DNA from: Owenia fusiformis
Taxonomy: Eukaryota; Annelida; Polychaeta; Sabellida; Oweniidae
Reading direction: 5' to 3'
Length of the DNA stretch: 64,000 nt
Assembly: GCA_903813345.2 (NCBI GenBank)
Contig: CAIIXF020000007.1
Span: 17,342,714-17,406,713 of the forward strand
The first letter of the stretch is position 1. The number at the start of each line of letters is the position of its first letter. A program made the translations under genes and the position numbers. The notes under the pieces are model-generated. The model was given only the letters and a program-made list of their open reading frames with translations. It had not been told where the DNA came from and did not search any database. Below are positions 1 to 12,085 of the stretch, piece after piece.

Positions 1-695
1 AGTCTTTTATTTGATGTTTTATGCATTATAAACTAAAGGGCTAAAGTACATGAACCTATCTGAGCTGAATAAGGTTAGTGCTTAGGCTAGCATACACCCA
101 AACAAGTAAATTATTCCACATTTAATAGATAAGTTTCTTTTTATTATTTCTTATTGGAAAAACTAAGAGAAATGTAATTCAACTGGCAAACATTTGCATG
201 AAAAATACTCAATGTACAATTGCTAACTTGGTGCTAATAGAGGCTTTTCCATATTGCTTTGAAATCTTGTTAAAGTCTTGTTTTTAATGAGATTTTTGGA
301 GATATGCCACAACTAAAGACTAACATTTTCTTCTATTTGATGGCATATTTGAATTCTGTCTGTACATGTTCTGTCAGAACAACTTTGATTTGCACTGTTA
401 TTTAACTTTATTCAAATTCTACAGATTTTTAAGTTTTCTAAAAATGGTCGGGCTAAATCTCCATTGACACAATATTGAAAAACCTTTAAAAGTTCATTTA
501 CTCTTATAAGGATCACAATTTTAATGTGAAATCACAATCCACATGTCAATAATATCATATGGTTACAAAGGGAATTACTTGTTAAATCACGAAATTAAGT
601 GACTATTGCTATTAAGCTGCCATGTTATTTAGTCCTACCAATACCCATGATGCCATCTATTTTTCCACTTATATGGAAAAGGAAAAGGAAACTAC

Positions 696-1456
696 CTGTG
701 CAAGAGCAAGTGGCACCACTGCATGTATTCCCTTCACATGTGCAAGTAGCACTCTCTAAAATATAACATTGATTGATTCAGTGATTATTATGTTCCTGAA
801 CATCATGTATCTGAAAGATGTAGCATTTGATATTTATCTGAATTCTGTAAATTACTATTTGCTAGGACACTTTTGCCAAACGTGTTTTCCTAAGTAGCAC
901 ATAATGTACTTTACCCATGTTTCTTTTCAAGTACAATGTAATGTATAATACATGTAATTGTTTGTAATAATGCTATATATCGACACAAAAATCCTGTATA
1001 AGTATAATGTATCATTTGAATAATGTTGCTATCAAGCTTAATCACGCGGACACATCACATGGACTTGGAATTTGGAAAAGCATAAAATGCTACATATTTC
1101 ATAAGATTATCGCAATTACAGAGTTACAAACACTAATACAAGGGTTGATCCAAAGGTTCTACGAGTACATAGTCTGTATATGCAGTCATAAGTTCACATG
1201 TTTAAGATTTAGCATATCTCATGTATTCAAGCAAAGTTGTTCTCTTGTTCAAGCCATTCTTGTGATATTATACAATGTAAAAACTCAGTGATCAGTTTTT
1301 GAAATGATAGACTTATGAACAACTGTTGCATCTAAAAGCATGATTAAACATGTAGTGATGAATCCATCAAATCTTTTACATATATGACATACCTGCTATA
1401 GAGATGATAAGAGCTAGTGTTGCCAAAGCAATCAGAAACATCTTCCCATTCAACAT
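696..1456 (-). CDS. secreted cysteine-rich peptide, first two coding exons (3' end not found)
   Basis: Two exons read on the minus strand. Exon 1 is 1456 down to 1393 and encodes MLNGKMFLIALATLALIISI-A, a typical signal peptide with a Lys before a hydrophobic core. It ends in phase 1 at a GT donor (1392-1391). Exon 2 is 755 down to 696, exactly 60 nt, between a TTTTAG acceptor and a GTAGT donor. It reads ESATCTCEGNTCSGATCSCT, with six cysteines including two C-x-C pairs, and ends in phase 1 again. The spacing recalls metallothionein-like or small disulphide-rich secreted peptides, but I do not recognise the family. The start is supported by a TATA box about 70 nt upstream and no earlier ATG in the leader. 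The remaining exons are probably left of the window. The gene is likely nested antisense within WDR12, because WDR12 lacks its N-terminal exons here. Confidence 0.6.
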
Positions 1457-1524
1457 CCTTGTAGATTGTCAATGTAGACTGTAGATGTAGATTGTAGCAG
1501 TTGGCAGAGAGAATATATCACACC

Positions 1525-1532
1525 TATTTATA
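1525..1532 (-). promoter_or_regulatory. TATA box of the cysteine-rich peptide gene
   Basis: The minus strand reads TATAAATA here, a consensus TATA box, about 70 nt before the ATG at 1456. A start site 25-30 nt downstream would give a leader of roughly 40 nt made of short GTAGATTGT-like repeats. Confidence 0.6.
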
Positions 1533-1551
1533 CTATATGAGACAAAAGGAG

Positions 1552-1729
1552 TGTCTATTCTAGTCATCATGATTTTACAAAAAGTTTGAAAGTTTTATTT
1601 TCCTTGATTTATGCGGGGGAAGGAATGTTTATTCCAATCATCATGATTTTTCATGATATTCCAATCATCATGATCATGATTGGTTTTAATTTTGTATGTT
1701 TGTCTATTCCAGTCATCATGATTTTATAG
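1552..1729 (-). promoter_or_regulatory. four copies of a ~20-25 bp motif just upstream of the TATA box
   Basis: On the plus strand the motif is TATTCYARTCATCATGATTT. Copies lie near 1552-1576, 1627-1651, 1655-1674 and 1701-1729. All are within 200 bp upstream of the minus-strand TATA box and nowhere in the transcript. Each contains ATCATGAT, a perfect palindrome. The position suggests repeated activator sites for the cysteine-rich peptide gene; a chance minisatellite is the alternative. Confidence 0.45.
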
Positions 1730-2401
1730 TTAAATATTTCTGAAGATACATTTTTATTTCACCAAAGGCACTATATTGTCACACCAAATGTACTGAATTG
1801 TGATAACAGAGGTGATATATTGCCACACTAATCTTACCATGTTGCCACACCAAATGGACTGTATTGTCCACCAGAGGTACTGTAATGTAAAGCCATTGGA
1901 TCTCTTTATGTGACTGCTTGATCTGATGAATTGGATGGATCAGAAATTTGAATGATCGCATCAGATTATGCCAAAGGTCTTTTTGTACTGATATATCACA
2001 TTGTTGCAATATTATTCCATCCCTAAAAAGTGAGCCAATCAGTGCAGTATTTCAAACACTGTGTTCTTGAATAAACTGACTTAGTAATCTAGTTATTGTA
2101 TAAATTAGTGTTTGTTCATTTCCTTTTTATTGTTATAGGTAGTTTGGTAAATCATCATATGAAATCATGACTTGTCATTTACGTAGATAGCTATGTGTTC
2201 AAAATTATTAAGTCATGCTTTATTCGCTTTTTATTTTATTGTTGATGGTTCTATATATGCTCTTTGTGCTCAACTACAGGTTCTAAGAGATGAAGTTGGG
2301 AAATGGCCATCCACTTAGCCGAAGGGGCGACTCTTCAATAAGGTGTTTTAATTTGAACATAGATCTGCACATCTTTAATAACTTAAAAAATTTCATTTCA
2401 G

Positions 2402-5400
2402 GTTCCTCTAATGACATTATCAGGCCACAATGAGGGTATATCTGCAGCACAGTGGTTGAGTGAACAGGAGGTGTGTACTGCATCATGGGACCACTGCATC
2501 AAGATTTGGGATGTGGAGCAGGGAATGGAAAAATCAAATCTGGTATGAATCATGTTATGAAATTTTCTACAAGCTACTGAAATGTGGCACATTCATAGTA
2601 GAAGAACAAAGTTACAATATACAAAGGTAACTTCTTTAGTGGGGGAGTTGATGATGATTTCATCAATAAAGAATGGTGATATTTGTGATGAAAGCCAAAT
2701 CAATATTTTCAAATTCTGTTATATTGGGTGAAGGAGAAAGTTAACCCATAATGAAATTAAATTCATTCTTTCATTTTTAAACAGCCATTGGCAATTGGGC
2801 ACCATCCTTTACTAACTGTATCAGTGTAAAGAACAAAAGTATTAACTTGCTAAATATATTTTGTTGTTGCAGAATGGCACCAAGGTGTTCTTAGACATTG
2901 ATTACTCTCCCCACAACAAATGTGTTCTAGCCGCCTCATCAGACAGACATATACGTTTGTATGACCCAAGAAGTACAGGTAAGTGAAGTTCAAGCTGCTA
3001 GATTCATCCAATTCAGCATTCAGTCCTTTTTATCGCACTCTGAAAAAGTGCTATATTGTCGTCGTCTTGTGCTGTTGGGCGGGCGTTTGGGTGTGCGGGC
3101 GTGCGGGCGGGCGGGACATAAACCAAATCTTGTCATCAAATTTCCAGGATAACTGCTTACCTGTTCAACTTGAAATTTTTACAGATGCAAGAGCAGTCTA
3201 GTACCAAGATCTGATTAGGTTAAGGGCATGCTGGGTAAACTATGTGGCAGCCATTTTGAATTTTTCAACAAATCTTGTCATCAAAATTCCAGGAAAACCA
3301 CTTATCCTTTCAACTTGAAATTTTTACAGATGCAAGAGCAGACTATTGCCAAGATCTGATTAGGTTTTGGGTATGCTGGCTGAATTACATGGTGGCCATT
3401 TTGATTTTTTGAATTTGGCGGCCATTTTGAATTTTTCAACTTGCTCTAAATTGACCAAATTTTTTTTTAAAAACATCTACAAGTTCTCAGAAGTTCAAAT
3501 CTGACCTTAGATTTCAGATTTGACCTTTCATTCACCTTCAGTGACCTTGAAAAGGTCAAAAAAGTTGATTTTCTAAATTGATATTTTGGATTTAAATTTA
3601 GGTCAGCTTAATTACAAAACACCTACTGAGGTCTGAAAAAGTGAAATTTTCAAGGTCGAAAGTCAAGGTCATTAAACTAGGTCACAAATGATGTTATCCA
3701 AGTTTCTCAAAGTTTGAGACTACAAATCAATTCTTGTCATCAAAATTCCAAGAAAACCGCTAACCTGTTCAACTTGAAATTTTTACACATGCAATAGCAG
3801 ACTAGTGCCAAGATCTGATTAGGTTAAGGGCATGTTGGGTAAACTACGTGGTGGCCATTTTGAATTTTTCAACAAATCTTGTCATCAAAATTCCAGGAAA
3901 ACCACTTATCCGTTCAACTTGAAATTTTTACAGATGCAAGAACAGACTATTGCCAAGATCTGATTAGGTTTTGGGTATGCTGGCTGAATTACATGGTGGC
4001 CATTTTGAATTTTTCAATTTGGTGGCCATTTTGAAGTTTTCAACTTGCTCCAAATTGACCAATTTTTTTTTAAAAACATCTTCATGTTCTCAGAAGTTCA
4101 AATCTGACCTTAGATTTCAGATTTGACCTTTCGTTGACCTTCAGTGGCCTTGAAAAGGTCAAAAATTTGATTTTCTAAATTGATATTTTGGATTTAAATT
4201 TAGGTCAGCTAATTACAAAAGACCTACTGAGGTCTGAAAAAGTGAAATTTTCAAGGTCGAAGGTCATCAAATTAGGTCACAAACAATGTTATCTAAATTT
4301 TCCCAAAGTTCAAGACTACAAATAAATTCTTCTCATCAAAATTGCAGGAAAACCGCTAACCTTGTCAACTTGAAATGTTTACAGATGCAAGAGCAGACTA
4401 GTGCCAAGGTCTGATTAGGTTTTGGCCATGCTGGGTAAATTGCATGGTGGCCGGTTTGCTCTTCAAAGTGCGATATTTATCACTGTGTGTCTTGTTATAA
4501 TTGTCATCCTCCTAAGCAGGTGTCCAGAATCCATACCTCCTTCTTCCCCCTGCTATAACCAATTTGGAAGCGCCCAATTTAACTGAATCACGTGATCTAA
4601 TTATACGCAATGACTTATACATGATTTCTGTCGCAGTGTTGCGACAGCCAATCAGATTGCGAGTTCTTAATCAGGGAAATGGTAACTGCTTATCGCTGGG
4701 GGTAAAAAGAAAGAATATATTCTGGATTTTGAAGCCCTGTGATCGGAGGATGGATAATTGTTGGTAATGGCATCTAGTGCAATTAAGTATTCTGAAAATA
4801 TCTCTCTCTAAACTAGAGAATTTTGATCACTCATGCCATCTTGAGATGCTATGATATTATTATCGCACTTTGAAAAAGTGCTATATTTGATCACTCATGC
4901 CATCTTGAGATGCTATGATATTATTATCGCACTTTGAAAAAGTGCTTTATTGTCGTCGTCTTGTGCTGTTGGGCGGGCGGGCGGGCGTGCGGGCGGGCAG
5001 CACATAAACGAAATCCGCGGGCGTGTGGGCGGGCGGCACATAAACCAAATCTTGTCATCAAATTTCCAGGATAACTGCTTACCTGTTCAACTTGAAATTT
5101 TTACAGATGCAAGAGCAGACTAGTACCAAGATCTGATTAGGTTAAGGGCATGCTGGGTAAACTACGTGGCGGCCATTTTGAATTTTTCAACAAATCTTGT
5201 CATCAAAATTCCAGGAAAACCACTTATCCGTTCAACTTGAAATTTTTATAGATGCAAAAGCAGACTATTGCCAAGATCTGATTAGGTTTTGGGTATGCTG
5301 GCTGAATTACACGGTGGCCATTTTGAATTTTTCAATTTGGCGGCCATTTTGAATTTTTCAACTTGCTCCAAATTGACCAAATTTTTTTTTTAAAACATCT

Positions 5401-8400
5401 ACAAGTTGTCAGAAGTTCAAATCTGACCTTAGATTTCAGATTTGACCTTTCATTCACCTTCAGTGACCTTGAAAAGGTAAAAAAAGTTGATTTTCTAAAT
5501 TGATATTTTGGATTTAAATTTAGGTCAGCTTAATTACAAAACACCTACTGAGGTCTGAAAAAGTGAAATTTTCAAGGTCGAAGGTCAAGGTCATTAAACT
5601 AGGTCACAAATTATGTTATCCAAGTTTCTCAAAGTTTGAGACTACAAATCAATTCTTGTCATCAAAATTCCAAGAAAACCGCTAACCTGTTCAACTTGAA
5701 ATTTTTACACATGCAATAGCAGACTAGTGCCAAGATCTGATTAGGTTTAGGGCATGCTGGGTAAACTACGTGGCAGCCATTTTGAATTTTTCAACAAATC
5801 TTGTCATCAAAATTCCAGGAAAACCACTTATCCGTTCAACTTGAAATGTTTACAGATGCAAGAGCAGACTAGTGCCAAGATCTGATTAGGTTATGGCCAT
5901 GCTGGGTAAATTGCATGGTGGCCAGTTTGCTCTTCAAAGTGCGATATTTATCACTGTGTGTCTTGTTTTTAAATTGGATTGAGTAATTTTGAGATTTTCC
6001 ATCATGTCTCATATGTCATCTAATTGAGGTCATAAAACCCTTAGGGATTGCATCATCTGTGTATATTTATTTCAGATGACAGTTACAATACAGTTTTATG
6101 TCCATTATGTGATTCATGGAAGTAAATCAATAAATCAATAGTACTAGTCATCATGCTATGTGACTTAAGAATCCAGCCTAATAGATCAGAGCATGCTCCT
6201 CATGCCAAACAGAAAGTGATGGGTATTAGAATACAAATTGAGCAGTACATGTAATCCTTCATGACGTTTTCTTACCTATTTTCTGTATTATAGATGGTGC
6301 ATTAGTGAAATGTACATTCACGTCCCACACAGGATGGGTGTCTAGCGTATCATGGTCTCCTAGCAACGAGCATCTCTTCATATCTGGCTCATACGACTCT
6401 CTCGTCAAAATGTGGGATACTAGAAGGTACTATATACAATTATTGATAAGTATCAAGGTTGACGACTCATTACACCTCAAAGAAAATAAAATATAGAATG
6501 ACTTATTCAAACAACATAATGGAACACTCATATTCACCTGCCATCTATTCCTTCCGAGTCATCAATGACATCAAGATGTGAAATATATTATATGTCATGG
6601 TCACCTACTCTACTCCCAGTATTTTTTCGTGTGCGATCTAGTTTCACTATATTCATGTTTGTGGTAGAGTTGAAAAAATAATCGTCACAAAATTCACCAA
6701 TTAAAATCCTGGAGATTGGTTAAATTTGTTATTACCTGGGACTCCAATGCATTTTGTTTTGTGTAAGACATTCCTCCAAGTGTTGTTGGGGGATGAATGG
6801 GATACTGTCAACAATGTCCCATACTGGCTTATGAGATCAAATAAACCAAAAGATGATGATGTAATATAGATTGAGGTGCAGCGTATCATTGACACAGATC
6901 TTGTAATTGTAAATCTTAATCAAATATGACATTGGGTAGGTGCAGTTACTGTACATACTTGTAAGGTAACTTAGTTTACAGGATTCAGAGAAAATGAAAT
7001 TTAAAGTGAAATTTATTAGCTGTGAAATTGTGATTTCTTAAAATTTGCAAAATTAAAACTCGCAAAATTAACTGGGAGTACAATATTGTTTTTCTTTTGA
7101 CTAGTCAGAATCAGTTCACAGTAAATGACTATCTGGAATAGATCGCAGTTATCGTAAGATCGTTTATAGTTTGTTCAACCATTAGAACTGATGCGATCTT
7201 ACACTATCTTCATAGATTGGCACATTTTTGGACAAATTACTTTTGTACTTGTGTTTATCCTTAACATTGCTTCTTGCTTTTAACCAGGAAATACCAGTTT
7301 GTACCATCTTTGCTTCAGCAAGTTGAAGCAAATTTAATGTGCATATTAATAATAATATGACTAATTATCCAATCGAACGAAGTTCGGAGGGATATAGGGA
7401 ACGCCTCCGTCCGTCCGTCCGTACGTCGGTCCGTCCGTACGTCCGTCCGTCCGTACGTCCGTCCGTCCGTACGTCCGTCCGTACGTCCGTCCGTCCGGGC
7501 AATAACTCAAATACCGTTGGCCCGATTTTGTTCATATTTTGTACACATATACCCTATGGGGGTAGAAGTTCTGCTCGAAAGCCGATTTTCAAAATGGCCA
7601 CTCATTTCAAAATGGCTGCCATTTTAGTGCCGATTTTACAGTAATTTAGGTGCAATATGTAAAACTGTAATAGCAATATGTTTTAAATGTAAAAAAATTA
7701 TAAAGGACATTAATAATGCTACAAATGTAGATATTAAAAAAGCACATGGCAGCCATCTTGAAAAATGGCGGCCTTTACTTGTCATTTTACGATTTTTGCT
7801 GTAACTCAAATAATAGTGGAGCGATTTTGTTCATATTTGGTATGTGAATACTATAAGCTTTGCACACTGTCTAAAGACACTTTTAGTAGAAGGCGGCCAT
7901 TTTGAAAAATGGCCGCCATTTTAACGTATTTTACTATAACTCGAAAAGTAGTGGAGCGATTTTGTTCATATTTGGTATGTGAATACTATAAGCATGGTAC
8001 ACTGTCCTATCACATTTTTGGTAGAAGGTGGCCATTTTGAAAAAAAATTTGAAAAATGGCCCCCATTTTAACGTATTTTACTAAACTCGAAAAGTAGTCG
8101 AGCGATTTTTTTTTTCATATTTGGTATGTGAATACTATAAGCATGGCACACTGTCATATGACACTTTTGGTAGAAGGCGGCCATTTTGAAAAAATTTTGA
8201 AAAATGGCCCCCATTTTAACGTATTTTACTATAACTCGAAAAGTAGTGTAGCGATTTTGTTCATTGGTATGTGAATACTATAAGCATGGCACACTGTCTA
8301 TTTCTAATGACACTTTTGGTAGAAGGTGGCCATTTTGAAAACTGGTCGCCATTTTAACGTATTTTACTATAACTTGAAAAGTAGTTGAGCGATTTTGTTC

Positions 8401-8932
8401 ATATTTGATATGTGAATACTTTAAGCATGGCACATTGTCTAATAAAACTTTGGGGAGTAGTCGGCCATTTTGAAAAATGGCCACCATTTTTATGTGTGTT
8501 ATTTTACAAGTACGTGTGGGATTTTTCAAAATTTTTAGAGGTGGCTACTGAAAAGCATATTATTTCTTCTGATGACAACTTGGCTAGTGAGCAACCATTT
8601 TGAAAATGGTGGCCTTTCTGGTGTGTTGTTTTATGATATTTGCTATTCGTTTGTAAAAATGCCAGCCATTTCTGTTCGATGGGATTCGGTACACTTTGGC
8701 GTTGCCATTGTTCTGGTGAATTCCTCTTACACACAGGATGCATGTTAGAATATAGTTTATTTTTTTCCTTTCCAGTCCCAAAGCACCATTGTATGACCTC
8801 AGTGGTCACGAAGATAAAGTGCTGGCAGTTGATTGGTCGATACCTGACCTGTTGCTAAGTGGCGGGGCTGATAATTCCCTGAAGATATTCAGACATTCAG
8901 ATAAATCACAAATAGCTGTCAACGATTCATGA
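2402..8932 (+). CDS. WDR12: ribosome biogenesis protein WDR12, C-terminal WD repeats (5' exons missing)
   Basis: Four exons: 2402-2542, 2873-2978, 6294-6426 and 8776-8932, all with AG/GT borders and compatible phases. They give 178 residues ending ...IAVNDS then TGA. Recognisable WD-repeat segments in order are [96 protein letters not shown] and [14 protein letters not shown]. The residue order follows vertebrate WDR12 (yeast Ytm1) to its C-terminus. In known systems WDR12 joins PES1 and BOP1 in the nucleolar PeBoW complex for 27S/32S rRNA processing and 60S assembly. The N-terminal NLE domain and first WD repeats (over half of the usual ~420 residues) were not found, so they lie left of the window. 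Introns carry families A and B elements and a hAT MITE. Confidence 0.95.
3031..4497 (+). mobile_element. family A non-autonomous Helitron-like element, copy 1
   Basis: The 5' end is TATCGCACTCTGAAAAAGTGC, folding into a hairpin, followed by TTGTCGTCGTC and a (GGGC)n-type tract. The interior has two long units with TTCAACTTGAAATTTTTACA, GGTGGCCATTTTGAATTTTT and AAGGTCA-rich blocks. At 4461-4475 the 5' box reappears as its complement (TTCAAAGTGCGATA). The small hairpin GATATTTATC and 9 nt follow, then CTTG|T. It has no coding capacity and lies in WDR12 intron 2979-6293. Confidence 0.65.
4505..4753 (+). mobile_element. hAT-like MITE, copy 1
   Basis: The ends are CATCCTCCTAAG and its near complement GATCGGAGGATG(G). 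The flanking 8-bp direct repeat ATAATTGT lies at 4497-4504 and 4754-4761. TIRs starting with CA and an 8-bp target duplication fit the hAT superfamily. Inside are CACGTGA (E-box), a TGTCGCAGTGTTGCGACA hairpin and CCAATCAGA. A second copy lies at 28341-28559. This copy sits immediately after family A copy 1. Confidence 0.75.
4822..5967 (+). mobile_element. family A Helitron-like element, copy 2, with duplicated 5' end
   Basis: The full element runs from the 5' hairpin at 4925 to CTTG|T near 5965, with the complement box at 5932-5945. Before it, about 40 nt of flank plus the first ~25 nt of the element are tandemly duplicated: 4822-4886 repeats as 4888-4950, so two copies of TATCGCACTTTGAAAAAGTG are 64 nt apart. 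The interior matches copy 1 but is shorter, with one long unit instead of two. Confidence 0.65.
7368..8716 (+). mobile_element. family B Helitron-like element, copy 1
   Basis: It starts after an A with TCCAATCGAACGAAGTTCGG, where CGAAC-GAA-GTTCG forms a hairpin with a GAA triloop. An imperfect (GTCC)n tract follows at 7405-7500. Then come about seven monomers containing ATAACTCRAAAAGTAGTGGAGC, GGTATGTGAATACTATAAGC and GGCGGCCATTTTGAAAAATGG. The end has TGTTCGATGGGATT, the complement of the 5' box, and finally CTGG followed by T. It ends 60 bp before the last WDR12 exon. Confidence 0.65.
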
Positions 8933-9100
8933 CCTCAGAGATCATTAAAAACAATTTAGAATTAACATACACAGTATTTGGATATTGAAAGACTTGAAAT
9001 GTTATTGTACAGTATACTCATGAAAGATGTTGTGCTAGAACTTATCATGGCATTTTCTGTATTACATTATAAAATGTATGTTTTAGTAAGTATAAATTGC

Positions 9101-9106
9101 AATAAA
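9101..9106 (+). terminator. poly(A) signal of WDR12
   Basis: AATAAA lies 169 nt after the WDR12 stop codon in an AT-rich stretch, a normal distance for a short 3' UTR. Confidence 0.6.
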
Positions 9107-9109
9107 TGA

Positions 9110-10350
9110 TTTCAAAATATAATGCAAGCTATTATGTTCATTTGTGTTTTTGTCAAGATACATACTGTACAATGGTTAACATGATTCCTGACCATAACCT
9201 GTTTTGACTGGAGTATTTTATGCTACACTGTGTAGGTACTGTTTGTTTGATTGTTTCAAAAACCAACTAACCCACCTACGTGTGCAACTTCAGTAGCAAC
9301 AGAAATGTTACTCCCACAAAGGTGAAGATTGATCAAGAATATTTCAAAATATAGGCATTTCATTTTTCCCTAAGAACTCCATTTATTGTCCTAGGAGCTC
9401 ACTGTATGTCATGGTCATGCATAAGTCAAATGTCAACATGTGGGATGATTTTGGTGAAGTAGTGTCTGTAAAATTATGGAATATGTTGCTTTCTTTGGGA
9501 TGATGAAATATATTTAAATAATGTGAGATTTTATTTGTATTTATTCTCAGAAAAAAATAACCTGACCATTCCTGAAGTTTGCCCATATATGGCCATTAAT
9601 CAGCCATCCCTGGATATAAACCTTGTTTGTATATTTTTATCCCAATATTAACTCATTTTACACAAAAATAAATGGGGTCAACTTTCAGCAATTTTCACAA
9701 AAGTTTTGTCCATTGTAATTTAGTGAGGGAGCTCTTACCTTAAATTGCAGTCCATTATATAACCAATAAGAAAATTAAGGTCACTAGTTAGACAGTTGTC
9801 ATGGTGATGACTCGACTGGACTCTCCAGACTGAAATTGATAATTTGCCTGTTTGCCAGCTTGAGTCTTGCAAAAATTGAAAATATGTTCATTTCGTGATT
9901 TAGTATTTTTTAGATGATTTTGGAGAAAATATTTTGCAATAGACCTATGTGTTCAGAAATCAGTATTTCAGCCCAAGACTCCTTGCATTGTGTGATGACC
10001 ATTCCTTGAAGGTGTTGCTTTCCAAAATTAGCTCTAGGAGCATCGAGTGCTAATTTTAGGAAACAACGCCATTCCACATTGCACTGAGTCAAGGGCTTAA
10101 ATCCTTAAACAATAGCATTGCCGTTTTTGGCCTTACCCGGGTATTTCTTGAAAGCATTTTACGCTATTATTAACATATATTTCTTCTTGTATGAAGAATC
10201 GATTGCAATATGATAGAACGCTTACTATACCCAAGTTAGAGTTGTTTTTTTATATAAATGTTAAATAATTAAAGGAATCCACTAATAGTTTGGGGGTTTC
10301 TCCAAAACTATCTTGTTAGGGAAATGATGTCACATTACATTGGATTTCCA
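9110..10350. other. intergenic, nothing recognised
   Basis: Only short random reading frames on both strands; no splice-flanked exon, tandem repeat or terminal inverted repeat stood out. Confidence 0.5.
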
Positions 10351-10375
10351 CATGGGCTTCTCTTAAAAGCCCATG
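10351..10375. repeat. hairpin CATGGGCTT...AAAGCCCATG
   Basis: A short inverted repeat around TCTCTTA. A near-identical hairpin lies at about 12095-12120 (CATGGGTTCTCTCTTGAAAGCCCATG in outline). The two may be ends of one degraded element covering 10351-12120, which would have hosted the insertions at 10647 and 11264. Confidence 0.3.
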
Positions 10376-10646
10376 ATTTCCACAAGAGCAGGCTACGAGT
10401 ATTACGTCATCAATATGTGTCACTGTTAAACTATATATCTGCTTTAAATGGTCTTATTAGCCTTTTGCGGATTATTGATGTAGATGTATGAAGAGGAGGG
10501 AAAACCCCAGAGCTTTAGCGATGACAACATATTTCGTCTCTTGCGTACCACCTTCGTTTGCGCAAATTCTCACCAGTTAGTTTTTGAATATAACACGTCG
10601 TTGTGATGTTTTAATCGATGTAAGCAATAGCGTAGCGTCATATACG

Positions 10647-10951
10647 CAAGGAGGATTGGCTCCCAGGATCGAAACTCGATAGTTTCCAACAATGAAATCG
10701 TCGAAATGTCGTTATTTTCTGAAATTATAACCAACTATAAATTCAAAATAAACAGTCCAAAAGATTCGAACCAATATCTCGATCATTTCTCCTGAGTTTT
10801 GGAATTTTTCGTTCGGAAACAAGACCAAAATTCACGATTCAAATGCTGAAGTGAACAAAATGGTGGCTGTTTGAATTCAAATTTTGTATCACGACATGCC
10901 CATATATGGGACAGAATATCGATGTTGCACTCTGGGAGCCAATCCTCCTTG
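10647..10951. mobile_element. 305-bp MITE with perfect 20-bp TIRs and 10-bp target duplication
   Basis: The left end CAAGGAGGATTGGCTCCCAG (10647-10666) is exactly complementary to 10932-10951. Flanks GTCATATACG at 10637-10646 and 10952-10961 are identical. There is no coding capacity. A 9-11 bp duplication is typical of MULE-type transposons, so a MuDR-like origin is likely but unproven. Perfect ends and target repeat imply a recent insertion. Confidence 0.85.
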
Positions 10952-11263
10952 GTCATATACGCAAAAAACACCATGGCATACTCTCAAAATTTAGAGAAAA
11001 GTTGATTCTTTATATTGAAGCCCCCACACTTTAAAAATATTGGATATTCTGATAAAATGGACAATAATTTACATTTTGTAGGTCCATATTAGTCGGAATT
11101 TCGTATCTTTAATGCTGCAGAACGCTTCAAATATAATCTAATTTTTAAATTATCTTAGGGGAGAACGCCCCATCTCCAAACCCCCCTCAAAGGCTCAAAG
11201 CTCGTTCTCTTCTCTACACTCACAAAATATGCCACTGAATCAGGACTGTGGGTCATCTCGATA

Positions 11264-11432
11264 CAGATTTACATTACAGACATACATCTTTGAACGCTGG
11301 TGTCTCCCCCTCTTGATGGTATGGAGACTCTCATATATATATCTACTGTAGATAGATATATGAGAGTCTCCATACCATCAAGAGGGGGAGACACCCCAGA
11401 GATCAAAGATGTATGTCTGTAATGTAAATCTG
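11264..11432. repeat. 169-bp near-perfect palindrome
   Basis: Arms beginning CAGATTTACATTACAGACAT meet at ATCTACTGTAGAT near 11348 with almost no loop. The arms contain GTGTCTCCCCCTCTTGATGG and GAGACTCTCATATATAT with only a few mismatches near the outer third. It has no coding content and could be a foldback MITE or a fossil hairpin capture. Confidence 0.8.
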
Positions 11433-11794
11433 AGGTACTGTTGATATTCACCCACGTGGTTTTGTTTACATTTTCATATTTCCCGGAATTTTCAGAACGA
11501 GGCTCAAATTAAAGAGCTACACTTCCGTTTGTTGTTGTTTTGAAATCGTGCCAACAAGTCCTTCAATCGGCGTGTTTATAAAGAAATTTACATTCATTGA
11601 ATACCGGAATTATTTGGTAAGTTAACAATTTATTTAATGTCAATGTAAGATCAAGTAAAATGAGCAGTAACTAGCCTAACTACTTGGACTTATTTTTTCT
11701 TTTTTCTGTTTTTTTCCCCTGGAGTCCAACTCCAAGTCAAAAATATTGATAGGGAATTTGATTTGTTTATATTTATAGATCACACCACCAAAAG

Positions 11795-12085
11795 CACCGG
11801 AACAGATAGAATAATTGACCGAAATGAGAATCCACCCCACTCCTCCACTCCCTGTCCCGGTCTCCCTGTCAAGGAAAAAGGTTTTTCCTTCTTGGTACAC
11901 AGAGAGAGAGGGGGGTCGGATTATCATCACTTCGTTCTGTATTTTAGTTCTACCATCTGTTCCAAAGAGACCTATTTACACTACTCTCTCTCACAGGCAA
12001 AGAACAGATAGACTAATAATAGAATTGACAAAAATGGGTGGGGGCATAGATTATTATTTTGGTCAATTCTACTATTGTTCTGGTA
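11795..12085. repeat. possible degraded inverted-repeat element
   Basis: ACCGGAACAGATAGAATAAT at the left resembles the complement of GGTCAATTCTACTATTGTTC at 12060-12085. A second GAACAGATAGACTAATAATAG lies internally at about 12002. The match is imperfect and boundaries are uncertain. Confidence 0.3.

Noticed and set aside
2281-2330. Possible upstream WDR12 exon after ACTACAG
   Set aside because: The frame GTTCTAAGAGATGAAG runs into a stop within 13 codons and has no similarity to WDR12.
7339-7644. 101-codon Arg/Pro/Ser-rich frame
   Set aside because: Translation of the (GTCC)n tract of a family B element.
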